NCBI RefSeq assembly: GCF_900104555.1 | Contig: NZ_FNJU01000001.1 | Span: 1 to 64,000 of the forward strand | Length of the DNA: 64,000 nt | Source: Litchfieldia salsa | GTDB taxonomy: Bacteria; Bacillota; Bacilli; Bacillales; Bacillaceae_L | Direction: 5' to 3' | Shown here: piece by piece, positions 25,152-34,968 of the stretch | Layout: each line of letters starts with the position of its first letter | How positions within the stretch are numbered: the first letter of the stretch is position 1 | Position numbers and translations under genes: made by a program | Notes under the pieces: generated by a model | What the model was told of the DNA's origin: nothing | The model's database searches: none | The model's input: the letters and a program-made list of their open reading frames with translations, nothing else

Positions 25152-26870
25152 CTATTTCACATACATCGCAACCTTATTCCTACCACCCTGCTTCGCTCCT
25201 GTATACATCGCACGATCCGCATGCCTTAAAATATCCAAGGGTCCTTCCGCATCTTCTGGAGCTGTGGCGAAACCGATGCTTGCTGTTATTCTCACCTTAA
25301 TCTTTTGGCCACCACCGAGATCATCATGAATGGTAAATGGTCTGTTAGCTATCATTTGGCGGATGGTCTCTGCTATTTTGTGAGTTGTTAGTTTATCTGT
25401 ATCTGGTAAGAGGATGACAAATTCTTCTCCCCCATAGCGTGCTACCGTGCCGATTTCTCCGATCATGTTCGTTAATCTCATGGCTAATTGGATAAGGATC
25501 TCATTTCCACTTTGATGACCATATGTATCATTTACTGTTTTGAAATGATCAATATCTAATAAGATAAGAGATAAAGGTTGAATTTCACTAGTGGATTGAA
25601 AATTAGCAAACTCTTTATCAAGTAATTCTTCTAGATAACGATAGTTGTATAACCCTGTTAGTGCACAAATCTCACTCTTTCTTTTAGCTTCCTCATGGTG
25701 TCTTGCATTTTCAGTTGCAACTCCAAGATAGGATGCCAAGATTTCAACAGTGGTCAATTGGTATTTCTCGAATGCCCTTCTTCTATTCGAAGCAAAAACA
25801 AGTACAGCAACCACCCGATTGTGTCGAATGACAGGTACACAAAGTACACTTTCTACTGATTCAGGAAGATAGGTTTCACCTAGATGCTCCCACTCTCTTC
25901 TAGTTTTATAAATCACCGATTTTCCACTTGCCAAGACATTTCCACTTATTCCATGATTCTTATAGATTGGATCAAACGTTGATGTTTGAATGGAGTCTTT
26001 TTTGACATGTCGGATCACTTCCAACTTTTCTTCAGTAATTCTATCTAGAATATATGAGTAATCAACAGAAAGCATTTCACCTGTTTTTTCATTAAATAAG
26101 TCTATAACACTAGAAACATCTAAACTTCCAGCAAGTTCATGCCCTAATTCACTCGTTTTCTGGAGGTAACCGTTAATTCTCTCACTTGAATAATAGAGTC
26201 TAAGGATAAGAGATAAACTAATAAGAGGAATACCAACATATAACACTGCGACAAGGCCTATTTCAATATAGAGGATGTATAATAAAAGGCCAATTGGAAA
26301 ATGGAACAATTTTGAATATGCTTCCCAAATTAAATCTTTACTGAAGTATGGACCTTTTAAACGATAGACAGACCTTTTAATATAATAGAGAATCGAATGA
26401 TTCCCCAAAAACTTCGATAATTCATAACCGATAATAGGAATCAGTACATGTCCAGATGACATATCTAGATCTCCATGTGTCCCAACAAGTAGATAATAAG
26501 TAATACCACCAATTAATGATACTCCAAGAAACATTAATGAGTTAATTGGAAAACGATAGAGGTCCTTCCAACCAATTCTTATTTTCATAAGAAGCGCAAG
26601 CATTGCTAGTTGGGAGAATATAATTTCTGCAAACAAACCAAAGTAAAGGAAAATGACAAGTGACACACCTTCGATGAAGAGAATTGGTGTACCATTTACA
26701 ACAATAGGAAGGATGGAAAGGAATATGATCAATAATAAGAAGCTAATAAGGTCAAGCTCATAACCAGCAATTGTGAAGTCTGACTGGCTATAGATTGTCC
26801 ACAATGAAATGGGAAACATAAGGATCCATGTGGACCAAAGAATATATTTACTCTTCTTACTAACATTCAA
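25152..26870 (-). CDS. Membrane GAF-GGDEF diguanylate cyclase
   Basis: Predicted to make c-di-GMP from GTP. Architecture: about seven membrane segments (residues 1-215), a GAF domain (about 235-385), a linker helix, and a GGDEF domain (about 400-572) with LILLDIDHFKTVNDTYGH and active-site GGEEF (about 480-484). The canonical RxxD inhibitory site is absent from the residues upstream of GGEEF, so classic product inhibition is not expected. I prefer the TTG at 26870 (MNVSKKSK), just after GGGGGAG; the ATG at 26909 lies upstream of that site. It is convergent with the minor pilin genes. The signal sensed is unknown. Confidence 0.9.
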   Translation of the reverse strand: MNVSKKSKYILWSTWILMFPISLWTIYSQSDFTIAGYELDLISFLLLIIFLSILPIVVNGTPILFIEGVSLVIFLYFGLFAEIIFSQLAMLALLMKIRIGWKDLYRFPINSLMFLGVSLIGGITYYLLVGTHGDLDMSSGHVLIPIIGYELSKFLGNHSILYYIKRSVYRLKGPYFSKDLIWEAYSKLFHFPIGLLLYILYIEIGLVAVLYVGIPLISLSLILRLYYSSERINGYLQKTSELGHELAGSLDVSSVIDLFNEKTGEMLSVDYSYILDRITEEKLEVIRHVKKDSIQTSTFDPIYKNHGISGNVLASGKSVIYKTRREWEHLGETYLPESVESVLCVPVIRHNRVVAVLVFASNRRRAFEKYQLTTVEILASYLGVATENARHHEEAKRKSEICALTGLYNYRYLEELLDKEFANFQSTSEIQPLSLILLDIDHFKTVNDTYGHQSGNEILIQLAMRLTNMIGEIGTVARYGGEEFVILLPDTDKLTTHKIAETIRQMIANRPFTIHDDLGGGQKIKVRITASIGFATAPEDAEGPLDILRHADRAMYTGAKQGGRNKVAMYVK

Positions 26871-26992
26871 TTGCCTCTCCCCCTTCCTACTTTTACAGGA
26901 TTCTGACATTTACTAACAATATCTTACCAAATTATTAGAAAATTGTCACTCTAAATATAGGACTATTTACCTGTAATCCCAATAAATTGTGT

Positions 26993-28297
26993 CTAAAAAT
27001 TTTTCACATAGGGGCGAACCTCTGATAAGAAGTACAATGATCCAGTTATAAGTAAAACCTCATTCTCATTAAGGTCTACTCTTTTTTGATCAATAGCTTC
27101 TTGCCATGATTCTTTATATTGCTTATTAGGATGACTTACATTTATCTCAAAGAGCTCCTTTGCACTTGAAACTCTAGGGAAATCAAAACTTGTAAAGGTA
27201 ATCGAATCTGCGATTGTAACGAGCTTTCCAATCATTTCTTCGAGTTTTTTGTCTTTTAAGGCTGAAAAAATGATATGAACTTTGCGATCATTCAAATGTG
27301 ATTTGACCGTTTGAATTAAACTTTCAACTCCTTCTGGATTGTGTGCACCATCAAGGATAATCGTTGGATTAGCTGCAACTTGTTCAAATCTCCCAATCCA
27401 AATAGCTTCCTTCAATCCAGCTCTAATCTCATCATTTGTAACTTCTATCAGTTTATTTTCTCTAAGATATTCAATCACCATCAGTGCCAATGAAGCATTC
27501 TTCACTTGATGAGCACCCTTCATCGTAATTCCCATTTCTTCATATAATTGTCTATTTGTTCTGACTGAGAATCTTTCACCTTGATCTGTTGAATGTTGAC
27601 TCGTGATTAAATAATCAATCCCCATTACCATGAATTGAGAGGCTTGTTCTTTAGCTTTATCAACAATAACCTCTAATGCTTCAGGCTGCTCCACACTTGT
27701 AATTACTGGCACATTAGCCTTAATAATGCCTGCTTTTTCAGAAGAAATTTCTTTAAGCGTATTTCCTAAAAAGTCCATATGATCAAAGCCAATATTCGTA
27801 ATGACTGAAACCATTGGCACAAAAATATTCGTTGAATCAAGTCTTCCACCAAGTCCTGTTTCAAAGACGACAACATCAACAGCACTATTTTCACTGCCAA
27901 AATAAATAAACGACATCGCTGTTATGACTTCAAATTCAGAAGGTGAACCTAATTCAGTTTTCTCTAATTCTTCTGCTAGTGGTTTTACAATATTCACAAG
28001 ATCAATCAACTCTTGATTAGAGATTGGAACCCCGTTTACACTAATGCGCTCATTAAATAGTTCAAAATAAGGGGATGTAAAAGTACCAACAGTGTAACCC
28101 GCTTGCTGAAGTATGTTTCTTAAATAACAAACAGTCGACCCTTTCCCATTGGTTCCCGCAACATGGATTCCTTTAATTTTCTTTTCCGGGTTCCCAAGTC
28201 GGCTCATCATCCACTCCATTCGCAGTAAACCTGGCTTAATACCAAGCCTCAGCCTCGAATGAATCCAGAGTAAGGCATCCTCATATGTTTTAATCAT
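26993..28297 (-). CDS. folC: Folylpolyglutamate synthase / dihydrofolate synthase
   Basis: Adds glutamate to folates, and in many bacteria also to dihydropteroate. The 434-residue product has the Mur-ligase-type P-loop VAGTNGKGSTVCYL, the FTSPYFELFNERI region, and DGAHNPEG in the C-terminal domain. The frame extends to 28348, but the ATG at 28297 (MIKTYEDAL) has a GGAGAGAG site and is the standard start. It lies downstream of valS, with the valS terminator in between, as in B. subtilis. Confidence 0.96.
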   Translation of the reverse strand: MIKTYEDALLWIHSRLRLGIKPGLLRMEWMMSRLGNPEKKIKGIHVAGTNGKGSTVCYLRNILQQAGYTVGTFTSPYFELFNERISVNGVPISNQELIDLVNIVKPLAEELEKTELGSPSEFEVITAMSFIYFGSENSAVDVVVFETGLGGRLDSTNIFVPMVSVITNIGFDHMDFLGNTLKEISSEKAGIIKANVPVITSVEQPEALEVIVDKAKEQASQFMVMGIDYLITSQHSTDQGERFSVRTNRQLYEEMGITMKGAHQVKNASLALMVIEYLRENKLIEVTNDEIRAGLKEAIWIGRFEQVAANPTIILDGAHNPEGVESLIQTVKSHLNDRKVHIIFSALKDKKLEEMIGKLVTIADSITFTSFDFPRVSSAKELFEINVSHPNKQYKESWQEAIDQKRVDLNENEVLLITGSLYFLSEVRPYVKNF

Positions 28298-28312
28298 AAT
28301 TCTCTCTCCTTT

Positions 28313-28343
28313 TAAAAAACCGCCGAGCACTACTCGACGGCCT
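28313..28343 (-). terminator. Terminator of valS
   Basis: On the minus strand CCGTCGAG and CTCGGCGG pair across a short loop, followed by six Ts, between the valS stop and the folC ribosome site. Confidence 0.8.
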
Positions 28344-28364
28344 TTCATAAAAGTTACTATTTAA

Positions 28365-31007
28365 TTACCCTCTTAATTCAGTAATACGACTGTGTACCAC
28401 ATTACGTTTTTCAATGTAATCCGCTTGTTTTGCTTTTTCTTCCTCAATTACTTTCGCTGGAGCTTTTTTCACAAAGCCTTCATTGCTCAACTTCTTCTCA
28501 ACACGTTCTACTTCTTTGTCTAGCTTTTCTAGTTCTTTTTCAAGACGCTTGATTTCTTCGTCAATATTAATTAATCCTTGTAACGGAAGAATCAGTTCTG
28601 CTCCTGTTACAACAGCCGTCATTGCCTTGTCATCCGTTTGTACCTCTGTTGAGATCGTTAATTCACTAGGGTTACAGAAACGAACTAAGTAAGAACGATT
28701 CGTTTCTAATTGTTTAAGGATACTCTTGTCTTTTGCTTTAATTTTTAATTCAATTTGCTTGCTCATTGGTGTATTCACTTCAGCACGAATGTTACGTACT
28801 GTACGAATGATTTCAACCAATAATTTCATATCATTCGCTGCATCAGTATCAGATAGCTCTGGACGAACAACCGGCCAGCTTGCAACTGTGATTGATTCAC
28901 CTTGATGCGGAAGGCTCTGCCAAATTTCTTCAGTAACAAACGGCATAAATGGATGTAATAATCTCATTGTATTGTCAAGCACATATGCAAGAATAGATCT
29001 CGTCGTTTTCTTTGCAGCTTCATCTTCCCCATAAAGTGGAAGCTTTGCCATTTCAATATACCAATCACAGAAGTCATCCCAGATAAAGTTATAAAGTAAT
29101 CGACCCACCTCACCAAACTCATAGCGTTCAGCAAGCTTTGTTACACTTTCAATCGTTTCATTTAAGCGTGTTAAAATCCACTTGTCTGCAACTGACTTTT
29201 CACCAGTTAAATCAATTTCTTCATATTTGAGGCCATCCATATTCATTAATGCAAACCTGGATGCATTCCAAATCTTATTAATGAAGTTCCATGTTGACTC
29301 AACTTTTTCAATACTGAAACGTAAATCCTGACCTGGAGAACTTCCTGTTGATAAGAAGTAACGAAGTGCATCTGTACCATACTGTGCAATAACGTCCATC
29401 GGATCAACACCATTACCTAGTGATTTACTCATCTTACGACCTTGTGCATCACGAACAAGTCCATGAATCAATACGTCTTTAAATGGTCGCTTACCAGTAA
29501 ATTCAAGACCTTGGAAGATCATTCTTGATACCCAAAAGCCGATAATATCATATCCGGTTACTAAAACGTTTGTTGGGTAGTAGCGCTTGTAATCTTCAGA
29601 TTCGAGATTTGGCCAACCCATTGTAGAGAACGGCCATAATGCTGAACTAAACCATGTATCTAGTACATCAACGTCTTGCTCCCAGTTTTCAAGGTCTGCT
29701 GGTGGTTCCTGTTCTACATATATTTCTCCAGTTTCTTTATGATACCAAGCTGGAATACGATGTCCCCACCATAACTGACGCGAAATACACCAGTCACGGG
29801 TGTTTTCCATCCAACGCAAATAAGTATTTTCAAAGCGATCTGGGACAAAATTGACTTTATCTTCTTTTGTTTGTAACTCAACCGCTTCATCTGCTAGTGG
29901 TTGCATTTTCACAAACCATTGTGTCGATAAATATGGCTCTACAACCGCATTGCTTCGTTCACTATGTCCAACCGAATGTGAATACTCTTCAATTTTAAAC
30001 AATACATCTTGCTTTTGAAGGTCTTTAACGATTTGCTTACGACACTCAAAACGGTCAAGTCCTTGGTACTTATCTGCGTTTTTATTCATTGTTCCGTCTT
30101 CATTCATTACCAAGATACGTTCTAAGTCATGACGGTTACCGATTTCAAAGTCATTTGGATCGTGTGCTGGCGTGATTTTAACCGCACCTGAACCAAATTC
30201 CATGTCTACATAATCATCCCCAACAATTGGTATTTCCCGGCCAATAATTGGCAGAATGACTGTTTTTCCAATTAAATGCTTATAGCGCTCATCTTCTGGG
30301 TGAACCGCAACAGCTGTATCACCAAGCATCGTTTCTGGACGTGTTGTCGCAATCTCGATAAAACCTGATCCATCTGAAAGTGGATAGCGCATATGATAGA
30401 AAGCACCTTGTACATCTTGATAAATAACCTCAATATCTGATAAGGCTGTTTTTGTTGCAGGATCCCAGTTAATAATGCGCTCCCCTCGGTAAATCAACCC
30501 TTTTTTATAAAGTGAAACAAACACCTCACGAACTGCATCTGATAGTCCTTCATCAAGTGTAAAGCGTTCACGAGAGTAGTCTAACCCTAGACCTACCTTT
30601 GACCATTGTTCACGGATATGACTTGCATACTCTTCTTTCCATTTCCATGATTCTTCAAGAAACTTCTCACGCCCTAAATCATAACGAGAAACTCCTTCTT
30701 CACGAAGCTTTGCTTCTACCTTTGCTTGTGTTGCGATACCCGCATGGTCCATTCCAGGAAGCCACAGTACATCATATCCTTGCATTCTCTTCATACGAGT
30801 AAGAATATCTTGTAAAGTTGTATCCCACGCATGACCAAGATGCAGTTTTCCAGTTACATTGGGTGGTGGAATAACGATTGTATAAGGCTCTTTCTTTGGA
30901 TCACCTGTTGCTTCAAAGAATTTACCGTTTAACCAATATTCATAACGTCCTTCTTCCACTGTTTTTGGATCATATTTTGTCGGAAGGTTTATTTCGTTTC
31001 CTGCCAT
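28365..31007 (-). CDS. valS: Valyl-tRNA synthetase
   Basis: A class I aminoacyl-tRNA synthetase that charges tRNA-Val. The 880-residue protein has the HIGH-type motif LHLGHAW after PPPNVTGK, a CP1 editing domain ([17 protein letters not shown]), the KMSKS motif in [11 protein letters not shown], an anticodon-binding domain, and a C-terminal coiled coil typical of ValRS ([20 protein letters not shown]). The ATG follows AGGAGG. Expression is controlled by the T-box leader upstream. Length is normal. Confidence 0.98.
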   Translation of the reverse strand: MAGNEINLPTKYDPKTVEEGRYEYWLNGKFFEATGDPKKEPYTIVIPPPNVTGKLHLGHAWDTTLQDILTRMKRMQGYDVLWLPGMDHAGIATQAKVEAKLREEGVSRYDLGREKFLEESWKWKEEYASHIREQWSKVGLGLDYSRERFTLDEGLSDAVREVFVSLYKKGLIYRGERIINWDPATKTALSDIEVIYQDVQGAFYHMRYPLSDGSGFIEIATTRPETMLGDTAVAVHPEDERYKHLIGKTVILPIIGREIPIVGDDYVDMEFGSGAVKITPAHDPNDFEIGNRHDLERILVMNEDGTMNKNADKYQGLDRFECRKQIVKDLQKQDVLFKIEEYSHSVGHSERSNAVVEPYLSTQWFVKMQPLADEAVELQTKEDKVNFVPDRFENTYLRWMENTRDWCISRQLWWGHRIPAWYHKETGEIYVEQEPPADLENWEQDVDVLDTWFSSALWPFSTMGWPNLESEDYKRYYPTNVLVTGYDIIGFWVSRMIFQGLEFTGKRPFKDVLIHGLVRDAQGRKMSKSLGNGVDPMDVIAQYGTDALRYFLSTGSSPGQDLRFSIEKVESTWNFINKIWNASRFALMNMDGLKYEEIDLTGEKSVADKWILTRLNETIESVTKLAERYEFGEVGRLLYNFIWDDFCDWYIEMAKLPLYGEDEAAKKTTRSILAYVLDNTMRLLHPFMPFVTEEIWQSLPHQGESITVASWPVVRPELSDTDAANDMKLLVEIIRTVRNIRAEVNTPMSKQIELKIKAKDKSILKQLETNRSYLVRFCNPSELTISTEVQTDDKAMTAVVTGAELILPLQGLINIDEEIKRLEKELEKLDKEVERVEKKLSNEGFVKKAPAKVIEEEKAKQADYIEKRNVVHSRITELRG

Positions 31008-31065
31008 ATTTATTCCTCCTACTTTCTTTTGTTAATACCTTGCATTGATAAAGCCCTTTTAAAAC

Positions 31066-31340
31066 ACAAAAAACTCCCTTTTATCCCTGTAAAAAAGGAC
31101 GAAAAGGAGTTGATTTTCCGCGGTACCACCTTCATTCATAGCTTGTCATGGTAAATATGACAAAGTCTATGCTCTTAAAACCAGGTAACGGCTGCAACCG
31201 GCTTTTACTAATGAGCATAAAGGTTACGCTGTTCATAAAAGCTACTCAAGGGCGACCTTCCAACGTAATCTAACCTAAGAAATCTCACAGCTAACGATTT
31301 CTCTCTCTGAAGGTGTTACAGATGTACTCTTCCCTATCAA
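31066..31340 (-). promoter_or_regulatory. T-box riboswitch, valine-specific, upstream of valS
   Basis: Conserved T-box sequence GGTGGTACCGCGG (rc of 31118-31130), a stem I region with AGAGTACA-type box, and a GTC (Val) triplet at the expected specifier position (31254-31256). The terminator arms are AACTCCTTTT and AAAAGGGAGTT with a T-run (31066-31113). Uncharged tRNA-Val should stabilise the antiterminator. Confidence 0.93.
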
Positions 31341-31382
31341 TGTATGTATATATATTGTATTAGATTTTTAATCTATTCTCCT

Positions 31383-31412
31383 ATAGTACAAAAAAAATGT
31401 TTTAGACGTCAA
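31383..31412 (-). promoter_or_regulatory. Sigma-A promoter of valS
   Basis: On the minus strand -35 TTGACG (31407-31412) and -10 TACTAT (31383-31388), with an 18-base spacer, just upstream of the T-box leader. Confidence 0.7.
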
Positions 31413-31593
31413 CATCTTCTCCAACTTTTTATTAACTTATTCACTACATTCGGAAAGGGTTAGGCATTTTTCTTGGAGAATAGCACAATTATTGAAAACC
31501 AAGCATAATTTAATAGTAGACAATAAATAAAACGAAACAACGAGGGACATAATCTGTCCCGCTTGCGGTGCCTGGCACCGAGAAAGGGGAATA

Positions 31594-31785
31594 ATGATGA
31601 GAAGGATTAATCCATATACGTATCCACCATGGTTACGTCAAACTAGAGCCGTTTGTGTTCAATTTACGTTGCCAATCACAATCGTACAAGGCATACGTAC
31701 AATTTTTTTACCTACTACCTTTGATGTGATTCTACTCGCCATTTTTATTGTTTTAACTTGTGCATTAAAGTTGGATTGGTTTTAG
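31594..31785 (+). CDS. Small hypothetical membrane protein (63 aa)
   Basis: A short plus-strand gene in a minus-strand region. Its ATG follows a good AAGGGG site at 6-8 bases. The product starts basic (MMRRINPYTYPPWLRQTR), then has two hydrophobic stretches (about residues 22-38 and 43-60) with charged or polar ends, plausible as a small membrane protein. No family is recognised. A structured hairpin at 31812-31903 lies just after it. A palindrome GGTGCCTGGCACC lies just before the ribosome site. Moderate confidence that it is a real gene. Confidence 0.55.
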   Translation: MMRRINPYTYPPWLRQTRAVCVQFTLPITIVQGIRTIFLPTTFDVILLAIFIVLTCALKLDWF

Positions 31786-31811
31786 TTTTAGTTCATGTTT
31801 TAAGGAATAGA

Positions 31812-31903
31812 TGAGGCTTCCTTTCCTTTCTGTGCCAGCAAACCACTACTCAATTTCCGGATTGAGCATTGGGTGCTTGGCATAGATGAGTAGGACAGCC
31901 TCA
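31812..31903 (+). other. Three-tier nested hairpin, possible terminator or structured RNA
   Basis: Nested complementary arms: TGAGGCT (31812-31818) with AGCCTCA (31897-31903), TGCCAGCA (31833-31840) with TGCTTGGCA (31874-31882), and CTCAAT (31849-31854) with ATTGAG (31861-31866). An AT-rich tract follows on the plus strand. Confidence 0.5.
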
Positions 31904-31950
31904 ATTTATTTTATTTAAACAGTGTTTGATGACTTTAAACTCTTAGTATG

Positions 31951-32085
31951 GAATGAGCGGAGAACCAATCAACTCCTGCGGGATACGCGGTACACGGGAG
32001 ACCCCACAGGAGCCATTAGCGACGAGGAGGCTCCCGGACTGCCCCGCGGAAAGGGATTGGTTCGCAGCGAATGGAATTCTAAAAA
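31951..32085 (-). repeat. Dispersed repeat family B, copy 3 (inverted)
   Basis: Reverse complement of the family at 8048 and 36326, with CTTTCCGCGGGGC, GGAGCCTCCTCGTC, GGCTCCTGTGGGGTCTC and TCCCGCAGGAGT blocks. Outer arms are GAACCAATC (31962-31970) and GATTGGTTC (32055-32063), unlike the other copies but still fully complementary. A spurious 60-codon plus-strand frame covers it. Confidence 0.8.
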
Positions 32086-32106
32086 CGTAGTATTTCCAGA
32101 GTAACC

Positions 32107-33162
32107 TTATTCAAGCGTCTCTTCTTCCAACTCCTCAGCTAATTTTTGGTCCTTTTTTTGCTGCTCTTGCATCAAAATCTGTGAGGCAACAAACTCGATA
32201 TTTTTGTTTAGCCAATAAGTTCTCACTAAGTTTGCAACCGACTGCTGTTCACTCATTTTAGAGTTCTTTGCATCGACATAATTAATAACCGCTCTATACA
32301 TCGGTTCAGGGAAGGTTAAATAACTTAATAGCAATTGAACCTCTTCTTCTGCTAATGGATGATGCTCATTATATTCATTATAGTACCCCACACACTCTTC
32401 ACTTTGAATAGGATATGTTCTTAGTGTTCGATAAAAAAATGAAACGATATCATTTACTGGTGAAGCTTTCCTAACTTTTTCAAGACTTGTAAAATATGCC
32501 CGGTCCTGATCATCATATAGCAGATGGTTAATTGATACTTTCCCATGTGTTAGAGATGTCCGGAACTTCTTCACTCCCTTTATTTGTCCATACCATTCTT
32601 CCAATCTAGCTTTTGCAAATTGACTAGCTTGCATCATCTCGTTAAAATATGTGGTAAATTGTAGTTCAAATGGTGACATATATAGTTTATTTTCACAACG
32701 GTCAATATACCCCTCAAGGTACTCCATTCTCTTTTCCCATTTTTCCTTTACAGCTTTATAATGCTGTGTAACATCCTCTTCATTGTATGTTAACTCTTCG
32801 CTTGTCACTGTATGGAAACGACCAAGCATTTTAAATAATTGCTGATATGCACTACTACGCTCATCAGGAGGTTCGTTTTTTAACCAGGGCATTAGATAAT
32901 AGTATTTATTATGTTGATTTACTACAAATTCACCATCCATTGTCTTATAGAACGGAATAAATCTCGTAAATCCTTTATTATAAGCTTCACCAATATGATG
33001 AATGAAGCTCAAATCCTGAACATTTTCAATTGATTTCAAGGCAAATACACCTTTTTGTGTATATATTTTTACGACGTTCCTGCTTTTTTCCTCGATATAA
33101 TTGACTGTTAAATTATACCTTTGTAGAATCGGCCCATAATCTATTTTTGTGATTACAGCCAT
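32107..33162 (-). CDS. ysxE: Spore coat kinase-like protein YsxE (CotS/YutH family)
   Basis: A member of the kinase-like spore coat protein group in Bacilli; catalytic activity is unproven. The 351-residue sequence has an aminoglycoside-phosphotransferase-like layout: VYALKSI-type N-lobe (KGVFALKSIENV), YYLMPWL hinge, and a catalytic-loop counterpart LTHGKVSINHLLYDD in which the usual HGD is HGK. It ends in a charged Gln/Lys/Glu tail. It lies upstream of valS and next to spoVID, as in B. subtilis. It is probably made in the mother cell late in sporulation. Confidence 0.9.
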   Translation of the reverse strand: MAVITKIDYGPILQRYNLTVNYIEEKSRNVVKIYTQKGVFALKSIENVQDLSFIHHIGEAYNKGFTRFIPFYKTMDGEFVVNQHNKYYYLMPWLKNEPPDERSSAYQQLFKMLGRFHTVTSEELTYNEEDVTQHYKAVKEKWEKRMEYLEGYIDRCENKLYMSPFELQFTTYFNEMMQASQFAKARLEEWYGQIKGVKKFRTSLTHGKVSINHLLYDDQDRAYFTSLEKVRKASPVNDIVSFFYRTLRTYPIQSEECVGYYNEYNEHHPLAEEEVQLLLSYLTFPEPMYRAVINYVDAKNSKMSEQQSVANLVRTYWLNKNIEFVASQILMQEQQKKDQKLAEELEEETLE

Positions 33163-33230
33163 AAGAGAACTTCACTTCCTTTTATAAAAGTTTATTAAAA
33201 CTTTGTGTTCAAACAGAAAGAGCTTAAAAT

Positions 33231-33268
33231 AAAAACAGGTGAGGGGGCTATCCCTCACTCACACTGTT
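33231..33268 (-). terminator. Terminator of spoVID
   Basis: On the minus strand AAAACAG...CTGTTTT with an inner GTGAGGG/CCCTCAC stem, then a T-rich run, 15 bases after the spoVID stop. Confidence 0.75.
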
Positions 33269-33274
33269 TTTGTC

Positions 33275-34672
33275 CTATTTAGGAACTGGAATATAAAGCA
33301 ATTGACCATCATTAATGTGATTATCCTCAGTTAACTGATTTACCCTAAGTAAAGATTGTACAGAAACCTCATATCGTTCTGAGATTGTCTCTAAAGAATC
33401 ATTATGTTGGGCAATACAAATCTTCATTTTTGTAAAATCTTCTTCATGCTCACGTGTGAAGATTTTCGTTAAATATAAGGCATTTTCATTACGTTTCGCA
33501 GGTGCTTCCTCGCCTTGTTCTGCTTTCTCTTGTTCCTCAACAGCGGACCGTGCCCTGCGATTACTAACTGTACCGAAGTTGTAGTTTCCTTCTGGCCTTC
33601 CTTTTAACTCCACCTGTAATTGTGGTTGTTTAACTGGTTCTGGCTCTGGTTCTGGTTCTGGCTCAATTTCAGTAACAGGCTCTATTACTTCCTCAATTAC
33701 TTCCTCTGGTTCCATATTATTAAGAACCTCTGGCACAGATTCATCCAGATTAGATTCCTCTGTCTGCAATACTTCGGTCTCTTGGTCCGCGGAGTAGATT
33801 TCTTTTCTAGCTTCTACCTCAAAAGGAGTATATAAGTCCTCTTCACTTTCTTCAATTGAATGGTCAGGCACTGCATAAAGATTCATATTTACTGTTTCTA
33901 CCTCACCTGATTCACTATCTTGCTCATTCACAAGAGCTCTCGGAGAAAGATCATTCTCTTCCGGTGATTCAGCACTGTTAAAATTAATTTCAGGAGGAGA
34001 TTCTAATTGATCTTCCTTACCCCCACGGAAAGCTAACTCAAGCTCTTGTTCCTGTTCCACTTCTTTTACAGGTTGTTCTTCTACTGCATTGACAACCTCT
34101 TCTTCTACTTCTTCTACAGGAGGCTCCTCAGTTACTGCCTCTACAACCTCTTCATCTCGTTCTGGTGAATAACTAGATGGATAGTTTAGCTCAATTGGTT
34201 CAATCTCTTCTTGTGAGTCCTCAACAGATGGAACACTTTGCTGACTACCATAAATACCACTAATTGATAGGTCTGCAACAAGCTCTAAGCATCCTCGCTT
34301 TGGCAACTCATAATCGAATGATTCAATGGCTACATACACATCATCCATGTTCTGAATTCGATTTTTGGGAATTGTAATATCTACTGGAAAGTTATGAGTA
34401 AGTTCACTTACCCCATCCTCACGAGTGATAACCTCATTAACAATCCTGACGGAAGTAAAATCACGCTCATCCTCCTCAGATGCAGTTTCATCTATACGAT
34501 ATTCTCCTGTTAGCTGTAGTGCACCACGAATAGAAACATATTGATCATGTTCTTGAATTACAATATTAGGATCTAACGCTATAGATACTAATTCAGAGAC
34601 TTCCTGTCCTTTTTGAAACCAAACAGATTCTTCTACAGAAAATCGCAAATACGATTTGTTCTCTGACGTCAA
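33275..34672 (-). CDS. spoVID: Spore coat morphogenetic protein SpoVID
   Basis: SpoVID is needed for coat encasement of the forespore and works with SpoIVA and SafA. The 465-residue protein has a conserved N-terminal domain (to about residue 145), a long acidic Glu/Pro/Val-rich low-complexity middle that includes EPEPEPEPEP, and a C-terminal LysM domain (about 415-462, IAQHNDSLETISERYEVS). The start is taken as TTG at 34672, 8 bases after GGGAGG; the TTG at 34678 is too close to that site. It lies upstream of ysxE with a terminator between them. Confidence 0.93.
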   Translation of the reverse strand: MTSENKSYLRFSVEESVWFQKGQEVSELVSIALDPNIVIQEHDQYVSIRGALQLTGEYRIDETASEEDERDFTSVRIVNEVITREDGVSELTHNFPVDITIPKNRIQNMDDVYVAIESFDYELPKRGCLELVADLSISGIYGSQQSVPSVEDSQEEIEPIELNYPSSYSPERDEEVVEAVTEEPPVEEVEEEVVNAVEEQPVKEVEQEQELELAFRGGKEDQLESPPEINFNSAESPEENDLSPRALVNEQDSESGEVETVNMNLYAVPDHSIEESEEDLYTPFEVEARKEIYSADQETEVLQTEESNLDESVPEVLNNMEPEEVIEEVIEPVTEIEPEPEPEPEPVKQPQLQVELKGRPEGNYNFGTVSNRRARSAVEEQEKAEQGEEAPAKRNENALYLTKIFTREHEEDFTKMKICIAQHNDSLETISERYEVSVQSLLRVNQLTEDNHINDGQLLYIPVPK

Positions 34673-34823
34673 AATCAATTCCTCCCTTCAATACCTACGG
34701 AAACTTTTACCTATGACAATACAGATTTATGTCCTGAGAGAGGGAATTATGATAACTACTTGTAGAATTTATTTAAGTTGCTGATTTTTTAAGCTTTTTG
34801 AAAAAATTGATAAAATCATGAAT

Positions 34824-34907
34824 GTGGCGGGTAAACGAGTAAAAGTCGCGGATAAAAGCTTGAAAGTGGCGGATATTCGACAAAAAGTTGCAGATAAACT
34901 TTTCATA
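34824..34907. repeat. 21-bp tandem repeat, four degenerate copies
   Basis: Four 21-base units start at 34824, 34845, 34866 and 34887, each opening with a GTSGCGGRTA-like block (GTGGCGGGTA, GTCGCGGATA, GTGGCGGATA, GTTGCAGATA). They lie between the hemL terminator and spoVID. Confidence 0.7.
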
Positions 34908-34914
34908 GACATAT

Positions 34915-34962
34915 AAAAAAAGACGAAAATAGAAGTTTTAACTTCTATTTTCGCCCTTTTTT
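34915..34962 (-). terminator. Terminator of hemL
   Basis: A long hairpin with arms CGAAAATAGAAGTT and AACTTCTATTTTCG, followed by a T-run on the minus strand. Confidence 0.9.
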
Positions 34963-34968
34963 CTATTT

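Noticed and set aside
31922-32104. 60-codon plus-strand frame upstream of ysxE
   Set aside because: It coincides with a family B repeat; the same repeat elsewhere encodes nothing comparable.
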